In this document: positions 12,208 to 27,391 of the stretch, one piece after another | Position numbering within the stretch: position 1 is the first letter of the stretch | Layout of the letters: the number at the start of each line of letters is the position of its first letter | DNA from: Neocallimastix lanati (nom. inval.) | Taxonomy: Eukaryota; Neocallimastigomycota; Neocallimastigomycetes; Neocallimastigales; Neocallimastigaceae | Reading direction: 5' to 3' | Assembly: GCA_016946835.1 (NCBI GenBank) | Contig: JACVTC010000009.1 | Coordinates: 1,570,001 to 1,630,000, forward strand | Length of the DNA stretch: 60,000 bases | Notes under the pieces: generated by a model | Database searches by the model: none | What the model saw: only the letters and a program-made list of their open reading frames with translations | What the model was told of the DNA's origin: nothing | Position numbers and translations under genes: made by a program

Positions 12208-13938
12208 TTTGTTAAAACGTTTATATTTTATCACTTGCAATTAATATAGATTAATAAAATTTTATTTACAATTTTTTTTAAATAAATTCTTCATTTTTAT
12301 TATAGAATACCATATAATAAAAAAAATAAAATGTTAATAAAATTAATTTCAATAATAAAAATAAAAATGTTTAAAAGTTCATATAACAATATTCAACTTT
12401 AATTACCTAATTTATATAAAAATTCTATTTCATTGGTAAATATATATTGAAGAAAGTATTTTAATTTAAAATGAAATTAGTTAGTATCAATATTTTTTCA
12501 ATATTATTTAAAATATCTATATAATTAGTTTATAAATTAATATATGCTTTCATCAATTTAATTAATTTATATATTAATTGATTAACATCTTAATTTTATA
12601 ATAAAAATAAATTTTTCTTAAATTCTTTTTTCAACTTTTTTTTTTCTTTTTAACTATAAATTATAATATTAACAATATAAAATATATATAAAATATATAA
12701 ATTATAAATATATTTACATATATAACAATTGCTTTACTGATATATATATAATTATTTTTATGAAAATAATAATATTCTATTTCTAACTATTTTTAAATTT
12801 ATTTCTATTAAAAACTTTTAATGTTTATTGATACTTTCATAAAAAAAAATGACAAATTATAATAAATACATATATATTTATATTATATATTAATTATATC
12901 TTTTTAAGTCACTTTTTTTTAAAAAAAAAAAAAATTAAAATAAATAAAAAAAATTTATTCGTTTTAATGTTTTAATTAATTATTATACCAATAATTTAAA
13001 TTACTGATAAAAAAAAAGTAAAGGAAAAAATATATTCTTTTTTATATTTATTTAATAGTTTGTGTTGACTATTTGATAATAAATATTAATTATTTTTTAT
13101 TTTTTTTATTATTTATTTATTCTATATATTTATATTATATATATATTTCTAAATAATATTTTTAATATTTCTTTTTTTATTATTTATCAATAATATAGCA
13201 TCTTATTTAATAATCAATTAAATTTTAATATAAAAATTTTATATAGAAAAATTGATGATTTAAATTATATAGTATAAAAACACAAAATATATTGAAATAT
13301 AATTCAATATATTATATTTTATTTTATAATATATTTTATATATAATGAACTAATAATATGAATAATAAATAATAATATGTGTCGAATTAATACAAATATT
13401 ATTTCTTATAAATTCTATTAAATTAAATATTGGAATATTACGATTTATTATTTATTTTTATAATTATTTATTATTGCGAATTATTATTATAGCACTTTAA
13501 GAACCAATAATAAGCTAAAATACTTTTTTATTATTATTAATTATTTATTGCTTGTTTATTTTTAATAACTATTATTTTTTATATTTATTTAAAATTTATT
13601 TATTACTTTTTTTACAAATCATTCCACCAGCTATTTTTTCACTACATTTATATAATTTATTAAATAAATATTTTACTTTTATTTGAATATATATTTAAAA
13701 ACTTAATTATACTATCTTGTAATTTTATATTACTGTTTTTTTTTTTTTTTTACTTCATTTTTATATATATTAATATAATTTTTTACATATATTTCTTCAA
13801 TATTCAATTTTTGCTTTATAAATTAAATACTTATATAAGCACAACTTTTAAATATTATTAGTTCAATAAAATATTATTTGTACTTACTTTTATCAAGTTT
13901 TTTTTCTTTTTAACTCTACAAGATTTTCTTTTATTTCT

Positions 13939-13973
<35 letters not shown>

Positions 13974-16369
13974 GAAACAAAAAAAAAATTATATATAAAA
14001 ATAAAAGAATATTATAATCTTGGTCTAAAGCTTTTTTTACCAATAATAAATAATATGTATAAATTATATTATTATTTATTATTTCAACAATTAAATTTCT
14101 CTTTTCTTTTTTTTTTTTTTTTTGTTTTTTTAATCTTTAGTAGTTATTAATAAATTTAATTTTATTTACTAAAAACAACTATAAATATTAAAAATATATA
14201 AAGTGTTATTAATATTGTTAATAATTTACATATAATTAATTATTTTGAAATAAGAATTCAGTTCATACATAATAATAAAAGTATATAATAAAAAATAAAA
14301 AGTATAAAAATTCATATTATTTAGTAATTATTTAATAATATTATCAAAAATAAATATAAAATAATTAAAATAAAAAAAATATTTACAAAAGCATTAATTA
14401 TGTCTTTGTGGGGATGTTTATAGTTAATAAAATAAAATTAAAATATTAAAAAATAATTAATTTAAAAAATAAAAGAATATTATTCCTTATTTTTAAAAAA
14501 AAAAAATATTATTTTTTAATTATTGTTTATTATTTTAATTTTTTATATTTTATCAAACTGTTAATTGGTTAACAGAAATAAAAATGAGATGAGAATGACA
14601 AAGAAAAAGAAGAAGAAAAAAAAAATAGTTTAATAATATATATTATATATATTTATTTATTTTTTTTTTTTTTTTCTAGCAATATTATAAAAAAAAATTA
14701 TTTATTTATTAAAATTGATTTAATAATTATATTAATCATAAATTAATATAATTCATTCTTATATATATATAATCAAATATTTTTAATTAATAAAAAAAAA
14801 ATAATAATAATAAATAATGAAAATTATTTCATTAAATATATAATATATATAAATTGAGTTATTAAATTATTTGTTCTGATATTCATTTAGTAACAGATAA
14901 AAAAAAAAATATGTACTTTCATTATTAAAAGCAATATAATTATAAATAAGCTTATTAATACTAAAATTTATATAAAAAAAATTATCATGGATTAATATAT
15001 TTAATATTATATAATTTTCTCAATCATGGTCTTTTATTAATTATAATAAATATAATTAGAATTAATAAACAAAAAAGAATATCTGTACAATAATTCTATT
15101 TGTTTTAATTTCATTACTTTTATTATTAGTAATAATAATAGTGGAAATAATAATATCAGTAATTGTTTTATTAGATTTATTATTAGTTAAGATCATCATT
15201 ATATTTTATAAGATTACTTCTATAAGTTTTATTTAATCAAAAAAAAATTTTTTGTTGTTATTCAGACATACTGAAACTTTTTTTATTAATTTTTTTTTTT
15301 TTTTCATCCATATAAAAAAAAAAAATGAAATTTGATTCAATTAAAAAGGTAATATATAAAATTAAATTAGATCTATATATTTATTTTAATTTACCATATA
15401 TTAGATTAATTTTATTTAATATTTATTTAAATAATGTATACAGAATGTAATGAAATGTTGAATAATTAATAATTGATATAAATATAAATACAATAAAGCT
15501 AGCTAAATAACGAAAAACATTAAAAATAAAAAAAATAAAAAAATAATAAGAAAAAAGGAAATAAATCATTTATTATTAAGAATGTTCTTTAAATAACAAA
15601 TAAAAACTGAGAATAAGTAAAAGATAAAAATAATAAATAATAATAATAATAAAAAAGCCTTTTTTTCTTATATACATTAAGAAATAATAATAATTGGTAT
15701 CAATTTAAAAATTATTATTATTATTTATTTATGTATCTACATTTGATATACTAATTCAGTAAAATTGTTAATAAGGAAATACTTATAAAAAAAAAAGTAT
15801 ATATATATATATTATAGTGTTGAAAAAGAATTAATGATTTTAATATCTATAATTATTGGCCTTTTTTTTTTTTTTTTTTTGTATATTATTACAGTAGAGT
15901 TTCCCCAACAATATTAAAAGGATAATTAAATAAATAATAATAAATAACAATTTCTTCTTATAAAAAAAATTATTATAAAACTTATTTTACTTATTTATTT
16001 ATTATTTATTTATTTATTTTTTATTTATTTATTTATTTATTTTTATAAATTAAATTTAATTAAATTTATTCTTAGCAAACTAAAAGATTTTATAGCATTG
16101 TTTATTTTTTTGTGCTATAAAAAATTTAGGATAAAGAATATATCAAAATAATTAATGATATTTATTAATATTAATTATTAATATATATAATAATATATTA
16201 TTAATATATAAATAATATGGATGAACCATAATATATTAAAATAGAAATTTATATAAAAACTAAATCTTTTAACTTTAACCTTAATTATATTAATTTATCA
16301 TTCCTATATATAAATAATAACTAGATATATATTACAATATAGTATAATTATATGAAATAGAAAATTTTT

Positions 16370-16600
16370 TAAAAAAATTAATTTTATACTTAGTAATAGA
16401 GTATATTAATAATAAATATATTATATTTATATAATGTAATATATTATAATATATATTTATATTTATATGACCAAGTATTTGAAAAAAAATAGTTTTATAC
16501 TACAAAAAATATTTAGTAGTAGAGTATATTAATAATGAATAAATTATATTTAAATATATATAATATAATATATTGTAATAAATATTTATGATCAAGTAGT
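16370..16600. repeat. Degenerate tandem duplication, period about 123 bp
   Basis: The string TAGTAATAGAGTATATTAATAA (about 16391) recurs as TAGTAGTAGAGTATATTAATAA (about 16514). Both are followed by the same order of A/T blocks (ATATTATATTTATATAAT..., then ATGA-CAAGTA, then a poly(A) stretch). Two copies with moderate divergence. Confidence 0.7.
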
Positions 16601-17934
16601 TAAAAAAAAAAAGAAAAAGATTAAATTATTTTAAATAATAATTCCATAAAATTGCATTTTAATTATATTTAATATAATTATAATTATAATTTATTATTAT
16701 TTATTACATTTATTATATTTATTATATTTATTATAATTATAGTTATTATTTATTATTATTTATTATATTTATATTTATTAATTATTATTATCTATTATAT
16801 TTATATTTATATTTATTATATTTATATTTATTATATTTATATTTATATTTATTATTTATTATTTATTATATTTATATTCATATTTATTATTTATTATATT
16901 TATTATTTATTATATTTATATATTTATTATTTATTATATTATTATATTTATTATATTTATTATATTATTTTTATTATATATATAATACTTATTTTTATTA
17001 ATTTTTATTATATATATTATTATTAATTATTATTATTATTTATTTTATGTATTATTATTACTATTATTTATTATATAGTATTCTATATTATATCATTATA
17101 GCAATAATAAATATTTAACATTTATTTTTAATTAATAATAAATTCATTAAATTCATTAAATTGAATTATATTAATTTTATAGCTTATGAGCCTTAAAAAA
17201 AATGAAATGGAAAGGTTTTGAATGAAAATCATGGGATTAGATTGATTAATAAAAAGTTCACTTTTTATTATTATTACTATTAAAAATTGTTTTATTGTTA
17301 TTATCATTATTATTATTATTATTATAATTTAAATAATAATTAGAATAACAATACTAATTAAAAATATATAAATATTCATATATATATATATTTCAATTAT
17401 TATTTCTATCCTAGATTTAAAAGAGTTTTTTCATACAACTGATCAATACTTTAAACTTTATTATATTTTAACAATAGTTTATCCTCTGAATATGGAATTA
17501 TTTATTCCTCTAAATCAATAATGAATATATTCACTATATATTATTTAATTATATTTTTTAGTAATCATTAAAAATAAAAAAAGTTTGGATTATTTATTAT
17601 TTATGTCTAGCCATTTCTGAAAGTACGATTTAATGACTTCATGTGAAAATTTTATCTTATTTTATTTTTATTCTATTTTTATTAATAATTTAACTCTTTT
17701 ATATTACTTCACTTTATTTTATTTGCCAATATTCTATCAATATAATAATATTAATAATATAAAAACATTAAATAAATTAATGATAAATAGGCTAATAGAT
17801 AAATAAATAAATGATAAATAAATAGACAAATAATAAATAGATAGATAGATAAAATAAATAAATAAAACTAATAAATAAATAATAAATATAAAACAAATAA
17901 AACAATAATAGGGTAAAAAACAAAATATATATAA

Positions 17935-18500
17935 GTTTTTTTATATATAAAAACATAAATATAAAGAAATGTTGATAATTATTATATTATTATTATTATT
18001 ATTATTCATTATTCATTATTAATTATTATAATTATTATTATTATTTATTATTATTACAATTATATTGTTTTTTTTATATATATAAAAACATATAAATATA
18101 AAGAAATGTTGATAATTATTATATTATTATTATTATTATTCATTATTCATTATTAATTATTATAATTATTATTATTATTTATTATTATTACAATTATATT
18201 GTTTTTTTTATATATATAAAAACATAAAAATATAAAGAATGTTGATAATTATTATTATTATATTATTATTATTATTATTATTATTATTCATTATTATAAT
18301 TATTATTATTATTTATTATTATTACATTATATTGTTTTTTTTTATATATATAAAAGCACAAATATAAAGAATGTTGATAATTATTATATTATTATTCATT
18401 ATTCATTATTCATTATTCATTATTCATTATTATAATTATTATTATTTATTATTATTACAATTATTATTTATTATTTATTATTTATTATTTATTATTTATT
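17935..18500. repeat. Minisatellite, four copies of a 132-137 bp unit
   Basis: The landmark ATGTTGATAATTATTAT recurs at about 17970, 18107, 18240 and 18372. Each copy has the same order: a TATATATAAAAACATA-like block, the landmark, a TTA/TTC-trinucleotide block, then ATTACAATTATATTGTTTTTT. Copies 1 and 2 are almost identical. Copies 3 and 4 differ mainly in trinucleotide number, and copy 4 runs into an ATTATTC/ATTATTT array. Confidence 0.85.
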
Positions 18501-19444
18501 ATTAATTATTTATTATTATTACTTATAAACAAAACAACATTATTATTATTACTCTAAACAAAGAAAAAAAATTTTTTTTTTCTATTTATTTATTTATACC
18601 AATTATTTAATATAAAAATGTGGATTAAAATTTAATTACTATTTTACTATTAATGGTTAAATAAGTTATCCTGTTTATATCTTTTATATATTAGGATAAA
18701 ATGATATATATTAATTTTATTATGAGAGATTTACTTTGATTATTTTTCAATTGAATGAAGGAAGGAATGAATGAATAAATCAATAAATCAGCTATTTGTT
18801 TTAATACAAGATAAGAACAGAAATTAAAATATAGATTTCATAAAGTATTGGCTTGAATATTCATTTTTCATTATTTGAAATAATTATTTTTTATGGAATT
18901 TTTTACTTCCACATTAAATAAAAAAAATTTTTTTTACTAATATTCTCAAAAAATAAAATTAAATAATACTAATAATAATAAATAATATATATATATTATT
19001 ATATTTTTATTTCATTTTGTTTCTTACCAATTATAAAGGGACATAGAAAAAGTTATGAAAAAGGTTGGCAAAAAATACACTAAAAATTGATAATTTTTTT
19101 TTCCAATTTTTGTTTTCTTTTTATTTTTTTAAATTCTGATAAATAGATTTAATATGAAATTCTAAATAATAATCAATTAAAATTAAATTACATTATCACA
19201 AAATTTTAATACATTAATTAAATATTGTAATGTATTAACAATATATATTCCTATCGATAAAGTAATATTTATTTATTAACTATCATATTTTGTGTAATAT
19301 ATGAAAAGAATTTTTTATAATCTTCATTACATCATAATAAGAACAAATAAATAAATAAATATATAAACAATTCATTATGATTATTAAGAAAATTAATATT
19401 GAAAGTAAGATAAATATTAAGATAAATTATTATAATTATTCGTA

Positions 19445-19675
<231 letters not shown>

Positions 19676-20226
19676 TACAAATTTATTGTTATTAAAATAA
19701 ATTATTGATAGTATTATTAATTATTATTTACTATTATTTTTATTTTTATTTTATATTTATTATTAATTTTAACTTATTATTCTTAATAAATTATTACATA
19801 ATTTATTTTTATTATATATTCATAAAGATTTAATGATAGTTCTTTACAGATTTTTAATTATTAATAAATAAACAATATTTAAATTAATTTATAGTAATAT
19901 TTATTAAAAAAATATTTTCAATAAACTCTTTTTAATTTTATATATTGAAAGAAAAAAATATATATATTTATAATAAAAAAATAATAATAATAAATAAAAA
20001 AAAAAAAAATTTTTTTTTATCTATATATTGTATATTTATAATGAATGCTTAAACATCATTGGTATATTTAGAATCTCTATAAAGATAATATATATATTTT
20101 TATTTATACATTTAAAAAGGTTTTTTATATATTATTTTATAAATTTTTATTTAAAGAATCTTTGTTTTTTCTTCTTCTTCTTCTTCTTCTTTTCTTTCTT
20201 TTCTTTTTTTTTTTTTTAATTATTAT

Positions 20227-21218
20227 TTAATTGTCTTCTATTCCGGTTTTACTATCATTTTCATTTTCACTTTCAGCTTCATCACTAACTGTGATTCTAT
20301 TTATATTATTTCATTAAAAACAAAAGAAAAAAAAATAATAATAAATAAATAAATAAAAAAATAAAAAATTTAAATATTACAATTTTTTTTAAATATTATA
20401 TGCATAAATAAAATATTAAAATATTATTAAAATTATTATTGCTATCATAATTATTATAACTATTTTTCTAATTTTTAATTATACTGTGATTGTTGTTTGT
20501 ATATATATTTATTACTGTTGTATCCTATTCTCCATTATTATAACTTTTTTATTATTATTACTATTGCTTTTATTTTACAATGTTATAATTTTTTTATTAT
20601 TATCACTACTATTGCTTTTATTTTACATTGTTTTTTTTTTTTTTTTTTTTGATTACTTTCACTTTTATTCTACTTACAATGATTCTAAATTCATATTTTG
20701 AATATATTCTGGAATATCCGTAAACTGATTTCCATGGATATTTCTATGATAATATATTATATGAAGGTAACAAGTATTGATAAATTTATTAAATATTAAT
20801 TACATTACAAATAATAATAGTAATATTAAAAAACAATAATAATAATAATAATAGATAGTAGTAATAATAATAATAAAATAATTATAATTATTATTTCATT
20901 ATTATTCATACAGTTTTCTTAAATGCTTTAAATTAGCTATGATACTTGGGATTTCCAATATTTTATTCTTAGATATGTCACTAGTACAAATAAATAATTA
21001 TTTAAATAATTATTATAATTAATACCTTAGTTAAATTTTTTATTTCATATATCTATATATGAAACCTATTTTATATATATATATATAGTATATATATTAG
21101 TATATTATAAATATTATTACTTACAGTATTTCTAATTGTTGCAAATTTGAAAGAGTATCAGGTATCATATGTATTCCATTATGAGATATATGCCTTATAT
21201 TTTATATATGAAATATAT

Positions 21219-21269
<51 letters not shown>

Positions 21270-22003
21270 GATTAATGATTATATATGTATATATTGATTT
21301 ATTTAATGTATATTTTTATTCTTTATTTTTTTATTTTTGTTTTTATTATTATTTAATTTTAAATTTTATTATTACTATTATTTAAAATAATTGCATTGTA
21401 TATACTTACAATTCTTTTAAATTAACAAGATTACCAATATTTCGTGGTATCGCTTTTATATAATTTCTATTTAAATTTCTGATATTATTTATTATACATC
21501 ATTAAAGATATAATTCATATATTTATTATTATTTATTTTATATATATATTTAATGTTAAAATAAATATAATCCGAATAGATATAAATATATATAATTAAA
21601 AAAAAAAAAAAAAAAAAAAAAAGGTTAATTTTTTAATTACATAATTTCAAGGAAAGACAAACTAAATAATTCTGGTGGTATAGTATGTAACATATTGTTT
21701 TCTAGTGATCTAGTAGTTTAAAAATTATTTTAAATTATTAGATTGAGAAATAAAAATGATATTGTATTAATTCTTTTTTTTTTTTTTACTCTTTGTTAGT
21801 TTAAATATTGAAAATACTAGATATATATATATATATATATATTAATTATATATAAAATTAAATGAATTTATAAATAAGCATTTACAATGATGTTAAGTTA
21901 TGAAGACTTTGAATAGATTTAGGAATAAAACGTATTTTATTATTATTAAAAGACCTATTAAATGTTTAAAAAAAAATAACAATTTATGATTAACTTATTT
22001 ATG

Positions 22004-22054
<51 letters not shown>

Positions 22055-22722
22055 CATAAATATATAATATTAAATAGTTTAAATATTTACATAATATGAA
22101 GTTTTTTCAGGTAACCAATTTCTTCAGGTATAACATCAATTTTATTATCGTCAAGTCTCCTATATTATTACAAAAAATATATATATTAATAAAAATATTA
22201 TATTTATATTTAACATAATATCAATAAATAAATAATTAATTATATTTATAGTATATATATATGATATAAATATAATTTATATGTATAAATCTTTATTTCT
22301 TTTTTTTTTTTTTTTTTTTTTTTACAATTCAATAAGGCTATTCAAAAAATAGATTGTCATTGGTAATTCTTCTAATTCTTTATTTTCATATACTCTATTT
22401 GTATATCAAATATATTTATTAAATTAATATATCATTAAGAATCCATTATGACAGATAATTTAAATTAAAATTAATAATATGAATTTTATATATATTTTAA
22501 TAAAAAAAAAACGAAATAATTATAAAACCAAAAAAAAAAAAAAAAAATAGAAATAGAAATAATAAAAATAAAAATAAAAATAGAATAGAATAAAAATAAA
22601 ATAAAATAAAATAAAAATAAAAATAATTATATATAATCAATAAATAATAATAATAATATTTACAAAGATTTAAATCTATCAAGTTTTGTTATTGTTTCCT
22701 TAGGTATTCTTCTACTCATCAT
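20227..22722 (-). CDS. Leucine-rich repeat protein B (10 exons, 225 aa)
   Basis: Exons (- strand): 22722-22664, 22394-22326, 22159-22091, 21954-21886, 21709-21641, 21478-21410, 21193-21125, 20980-20912, 20743-20678, 20296-20227. They sum to 678 nt in frame. All introns are phase 2 and GT...AG. Exons 2-8 are exactly 69 nt and each encodes one 23-residue LRR of the form xLxxNxIxxIPxxIxxLxxLxxL (for example NRNYIKAIPRNIGNLVNL). Exon 9 is one codon shorter. The last exon gives an acidic tail (SDEAESENENDS). No catalytic domain, signal peptide or membrane segment is seen, so it is probably an intracellular protein-binding LRR scaffold; the partner is unknown. It lies 243 bp downstream of LRR gene A, same strand and same architecture. 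Its exon 2 is phase-compatible with gene A exon 22, so a joint transcript is possible. The start is the first of two adjacent ATGs. Confidence 0.85.
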
Positions 22723-22768
22723 TAAATAATAAAGGGGAAATATATATATATTTTTATTTAGAAAAATA

Positions 22769-22820
<52 letters not shown>

Positions 22821-22871
22821 AGATATATATTTTTTTTTAATTTTAATTTCTTTTAAAAAAAAAAAAAAAAG

Positions 22872-22922
<51 letters not shown>

Positions 22923-22965
22923 TATATTAACTGTTTATATTATTAAAATTAATATTAATATAATA

Positions 22966-24306
22966 TTACGATTGATGATCCTTAAAATAATTTAATATCA
23001 TGATAACAACTTCGGAAGTTAAAGATTTTTTGGAATCAGAACTTAGTAATCCAATGATAACACTATCATCACTTGCATTACTTTCTCTTTTTTCATCATC
23101 ACATTTATTCTCTTCTTCTGGATTATTGAGTTCCTCTATATCATCATATTCATTATTTTGTTCTTCTTCTTTATCTTGATTATTAACTAGTACATTAGGT
23201 TTTTCATTATTAACTGTTATATTATCATTTTCATTTATTTCTTCTTTATTTTCATTCAACTCTTGCTTGATTTCATCATTAGCCATTTCATTCAACTCTT
23301 CACAAGTTTCTTCATTATCATTTTCATTCAACTCTTGCTTGATTTCATCATTAACCATTTCATTCAACTCTTCACAAGTTTCTTCATTAACATTTTCATT
23401 CAATTCTTCCTTGATTTCATCATTAACTATTTCATTCAACTCTTGACAAGTTTCTTCATTAATATTTTCATTTGATTCTTCTTTGGTTTCTTCATTAACA
23501 TTTTCATTTGATTCTTCTTTGGATTCTTCATTAACATTTTCATTCAATTCTTCCTTGGTTTCATCTTTAACATTTTCATTCAACTCTTCATTAATTTCAT
23601 TCAGTTCATCAACTTTTTCTTTTTCATTCATTTCTTCATTGATTTCATCTTGTCCATTAACTTGATCATTTATTTCATTTATTACTTCTACTTTAATTTG
23701 CTTTTCTCCCTCTTCTTTTTCTTCTTCTTCTTTTTCTTTTTCTTCTTCATTACTATTTACTGGTTGATCCAACGAATCACTACTTTCTTTATGATCAATG
23801 ATGATATCTTTATCATTTAACATATTACCATTTTCAAATTCTTCACTCTCAATTTTTTCCAAACTACGACCATTTGGAGAAAATACATCATCAGGATATT
23901 CAGATTCCACATTAACGGTAATATTTTTATCATTCATTGTAATAGTTACAGAGGCACCTCCCTGACTGAATAATGAACTTCCTTTAGTGTGATGATACAT
24001 TTCTTCCGTACTTGACAAAGCGGTACTTTCTTTCCTATTATTTCTTGGTTTATAATAAATTTTTTCATCTGGTGTAATATATTCCCCAATATCACTGAGA
24101 TTGTCATCAACAATAGAAGTACCTTCATTAACCTCTCTATTTTTTTTTTTTTTTTTTTTTTTTTGAAAAAAAAAAAAAAAAAAAAATTATTAAAATAATA
24201 TAAATAATAATAATAATTATAATAAAATGATTAAAAAATAGGAGAATTGTAAAATGTTATAAATTAAAATTTTGATATTATTATTATTATAATAAATATA
24301 TATAAT

Positions 24307-24365
<59 letters not shown>

Positions 24366-24556
24366 TTAAAGTATTATTTATAATATATATATATATAGTA
24401 TATTTACACATTAGGAATTTGGAAAAGAATTTTATCTTGAACTTCCTTAATTGGATTATTTTTTAAGTCACTATTATTTAATAATTTGAATAATAATTTA
24501 AAAAGAAAAAATAATAATATATTTATGAATTAATAAATAATAATAGTATTTATTAA

Positions 24557-24593
<37 letters not shown>

Positions 24594-25024
24594 AAAAAGA
24601 ATAAAAAAAAATAAAAAAAAAATAAAAAAATAAAAAAAAAATAAAAAAAAAAAAAAATAAAAAAAAAAAAAATAAAAATTAAAATATTAATAATATTTTT
24701 AAAAGTGATATAATATATATATATATATATATTTACAGCATAGTAAGAAAATGTAATTCTAAAACTTCTAATGGAATGGATTCAATATTATTATTTTTTA
24801 ATGATCTATAGTAAAATAAAAATGAAAAGATAAATAATATTATAAAAAAAAATATTATTAATAATCAAGATTTTTTCTATATATTTTAATATAATAATAA
24901 ATGTTTTATATTAAGACCTACAATGTTTTTAACATAGTTAATTGCTTAATATCTTTTGGTATATATACAATTTTGTTATTATCTAACATCCTAATTTTTT
25001 TTCATTATTATATATAAAAAAATA

Positions 25025-25059
<35 letters not shown>

Positions 25060-26143
25060 GAATTAGAATTAGAATTAGAATTATTATTAAATAAATATTT
25101 AATGTTTCATGTCATTCTATTTTTATTTTTTTCTATGTATTATAATATAACAAAATATACTTACAGCTCTTCAAGATTATTTAAATAAAAGACATTTGGA
25201 AATTGAGATAATTCATTATCACATAAATTTCTTTTACAAATAATTTTTATTTTTATTTTTAATTTTTTTTTTTTTAATAGTGATAATAATAGTAATAATT
25301 TAATAAGTAAAATTTTTTATATATTTCAAATGAAAAAAAAAAAAAAAAAAAATGAAGATAATAATAATAATAATTATTATCATATTTACAATTTCTTTAA
25401 ATCAATAATTTGTATTATTTCACCTTCATCATTTGAAATGGTTTTATTTTCTTTTTTACTAATTGATTATATTAATATAATAATATAATTAATATATATA
25501 TTTTATTTAATATATATATAAATAAATATGAAAATTTTATATTAATTATAATAATAATAATAATTAATTATTATATAAATATATATATATATTTATGATT
25601 ATATATAATTATATATATATATATATCTACTAACATGATATATAATTTTTCTAAAATATCTGATAATGCCATAATATCAAAAGAATTTCTATTAATTTTT
25701 AATACTTTATTAGTAATCTTGAAATCTTCCAAAATTTCAACTTTATCATCAATTTCTCTGTTGTTTTTAAATATATGTATAAATAATAATAAAATTAAAA
25801 TAATTATTATAAAAAAAATTTTTTTTTTTTATTTTCACAGATTAAATAATAATATTATATTGTATTATATTTATGAGAATAAAAAAAAAATTTATAAAAA
25901 ATAATACATACAAAACCCAAAGATTATAAGTCAAATAACTCTTATGAATTTTACTTATTGGATTATTTTTAAGATTACTTATAAATGAAAATTAATATAT
26001 ATATAAAAAAATAAATTATTACTTATTAATTCTTCGTAATTTTATATATTATATATATATATATAATATATGTAAGATTTTTTTTTATAAGCATTATGCT
26101 ATGTTTTTTAACTAATGCAATGTTCGTTTTTTTGTTTTTCTTG

Positions 26144-26175
<32 letters not shown>

Positions 26176-27332
26176 TACATCCAATATAAATTTGGTAATG
26201 TTTTAAGAACTGTTGGAAATTCAATCATACGGTTATTTTCAAGTTCTCTATATATATATATATATTATTAATAAAATACATACAAATATATAATCTTTTT
26301 AATGGGTTTTCTATATATATTATAAAATAATAATAATAATTATTGTTATTATTATTATTATTATTATTTACATATGTTGAAGCTCCGTTAAATTTTGTAT
26401 CGTAGCAGGTAGAGAAATTAATTTATTATTACTAAGATATCTATTTATATTTATTTATATTATTTATATTTTTAAATATATAAAAATTAGTTTAATTTTT
26501 AAAAGAATTTATTTATTTATTATTTATTTATTAATTTATTTATTGTTTATTTATTCATTAACATTAATTATTACTAAAATCTATTAATAATTTAAATTAA
26601 TGAAATAATTACAAATTAACTAGTTTAGTTAGATTTCCAATTTCAGAGATTAAAACAGACATTTCAGTATTTGATAAATTTCTTAATCACAGTATAAAAT
26701 ATTAATGATATATATATATATATATATATATAATAAATAAATAAATAAATAAAATTTTTATATTGGTATATGTTCCATTAATAAATAATAAAAAAAAATT
26801 ATTTATTTATATATATAAATATAATATTTATCATACAAGTCTATTATATTGCTAAATTCAATATAATTTTTTGGATATTGGGATATATCTTTCTTTTTTT
26901 GTATTCTGATAAATTTTTTTTTTTTTAATTATATGAATATAATTTTTTTTAAATAATAATATTATAAAATATATATATGTTAATTTGTAAAAAAAAAAAA
27001 TAATAATAATAATTATAATATCTATAATTTAATAATAAATATTATCTTATTTCATATTTACAATAAATCCAAAATCTTTAATGAATTATCAAAATTCTGT
27101 AAATCATATGGCCTATTTTTTAAATCTAAAATTCCTTCTTTGAAATCAGTTGTAAAACATAGATCCTGATTATCTGAATAAACACCACTTTTTAAAAAAA
27201 ATAATAATAATAATAATTATTAGATAATTATAATAATTATTAATTAATAAGAATATTATTAATATATTTTATTATAGCTATATCATATTAATTATATAAG
27301 TAAATATATCCATTTTTTATGTAATATTATTA

Positions 27333-27391
<59 letters not shown>

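Noticed and set aside
15324-15480. Possible first exon MKFDSIKK with a GTAATA donor
   Set aside because: The nearest acceptor gives a stop after a few codons, and no further exon-like sequence follows.
22497-22682. Phe/Leu/Tyr-rich - strand open frame
   Set aside because: It is a translation of A-rich intron DNA of LRR gene B; the true exon ends at 22664.
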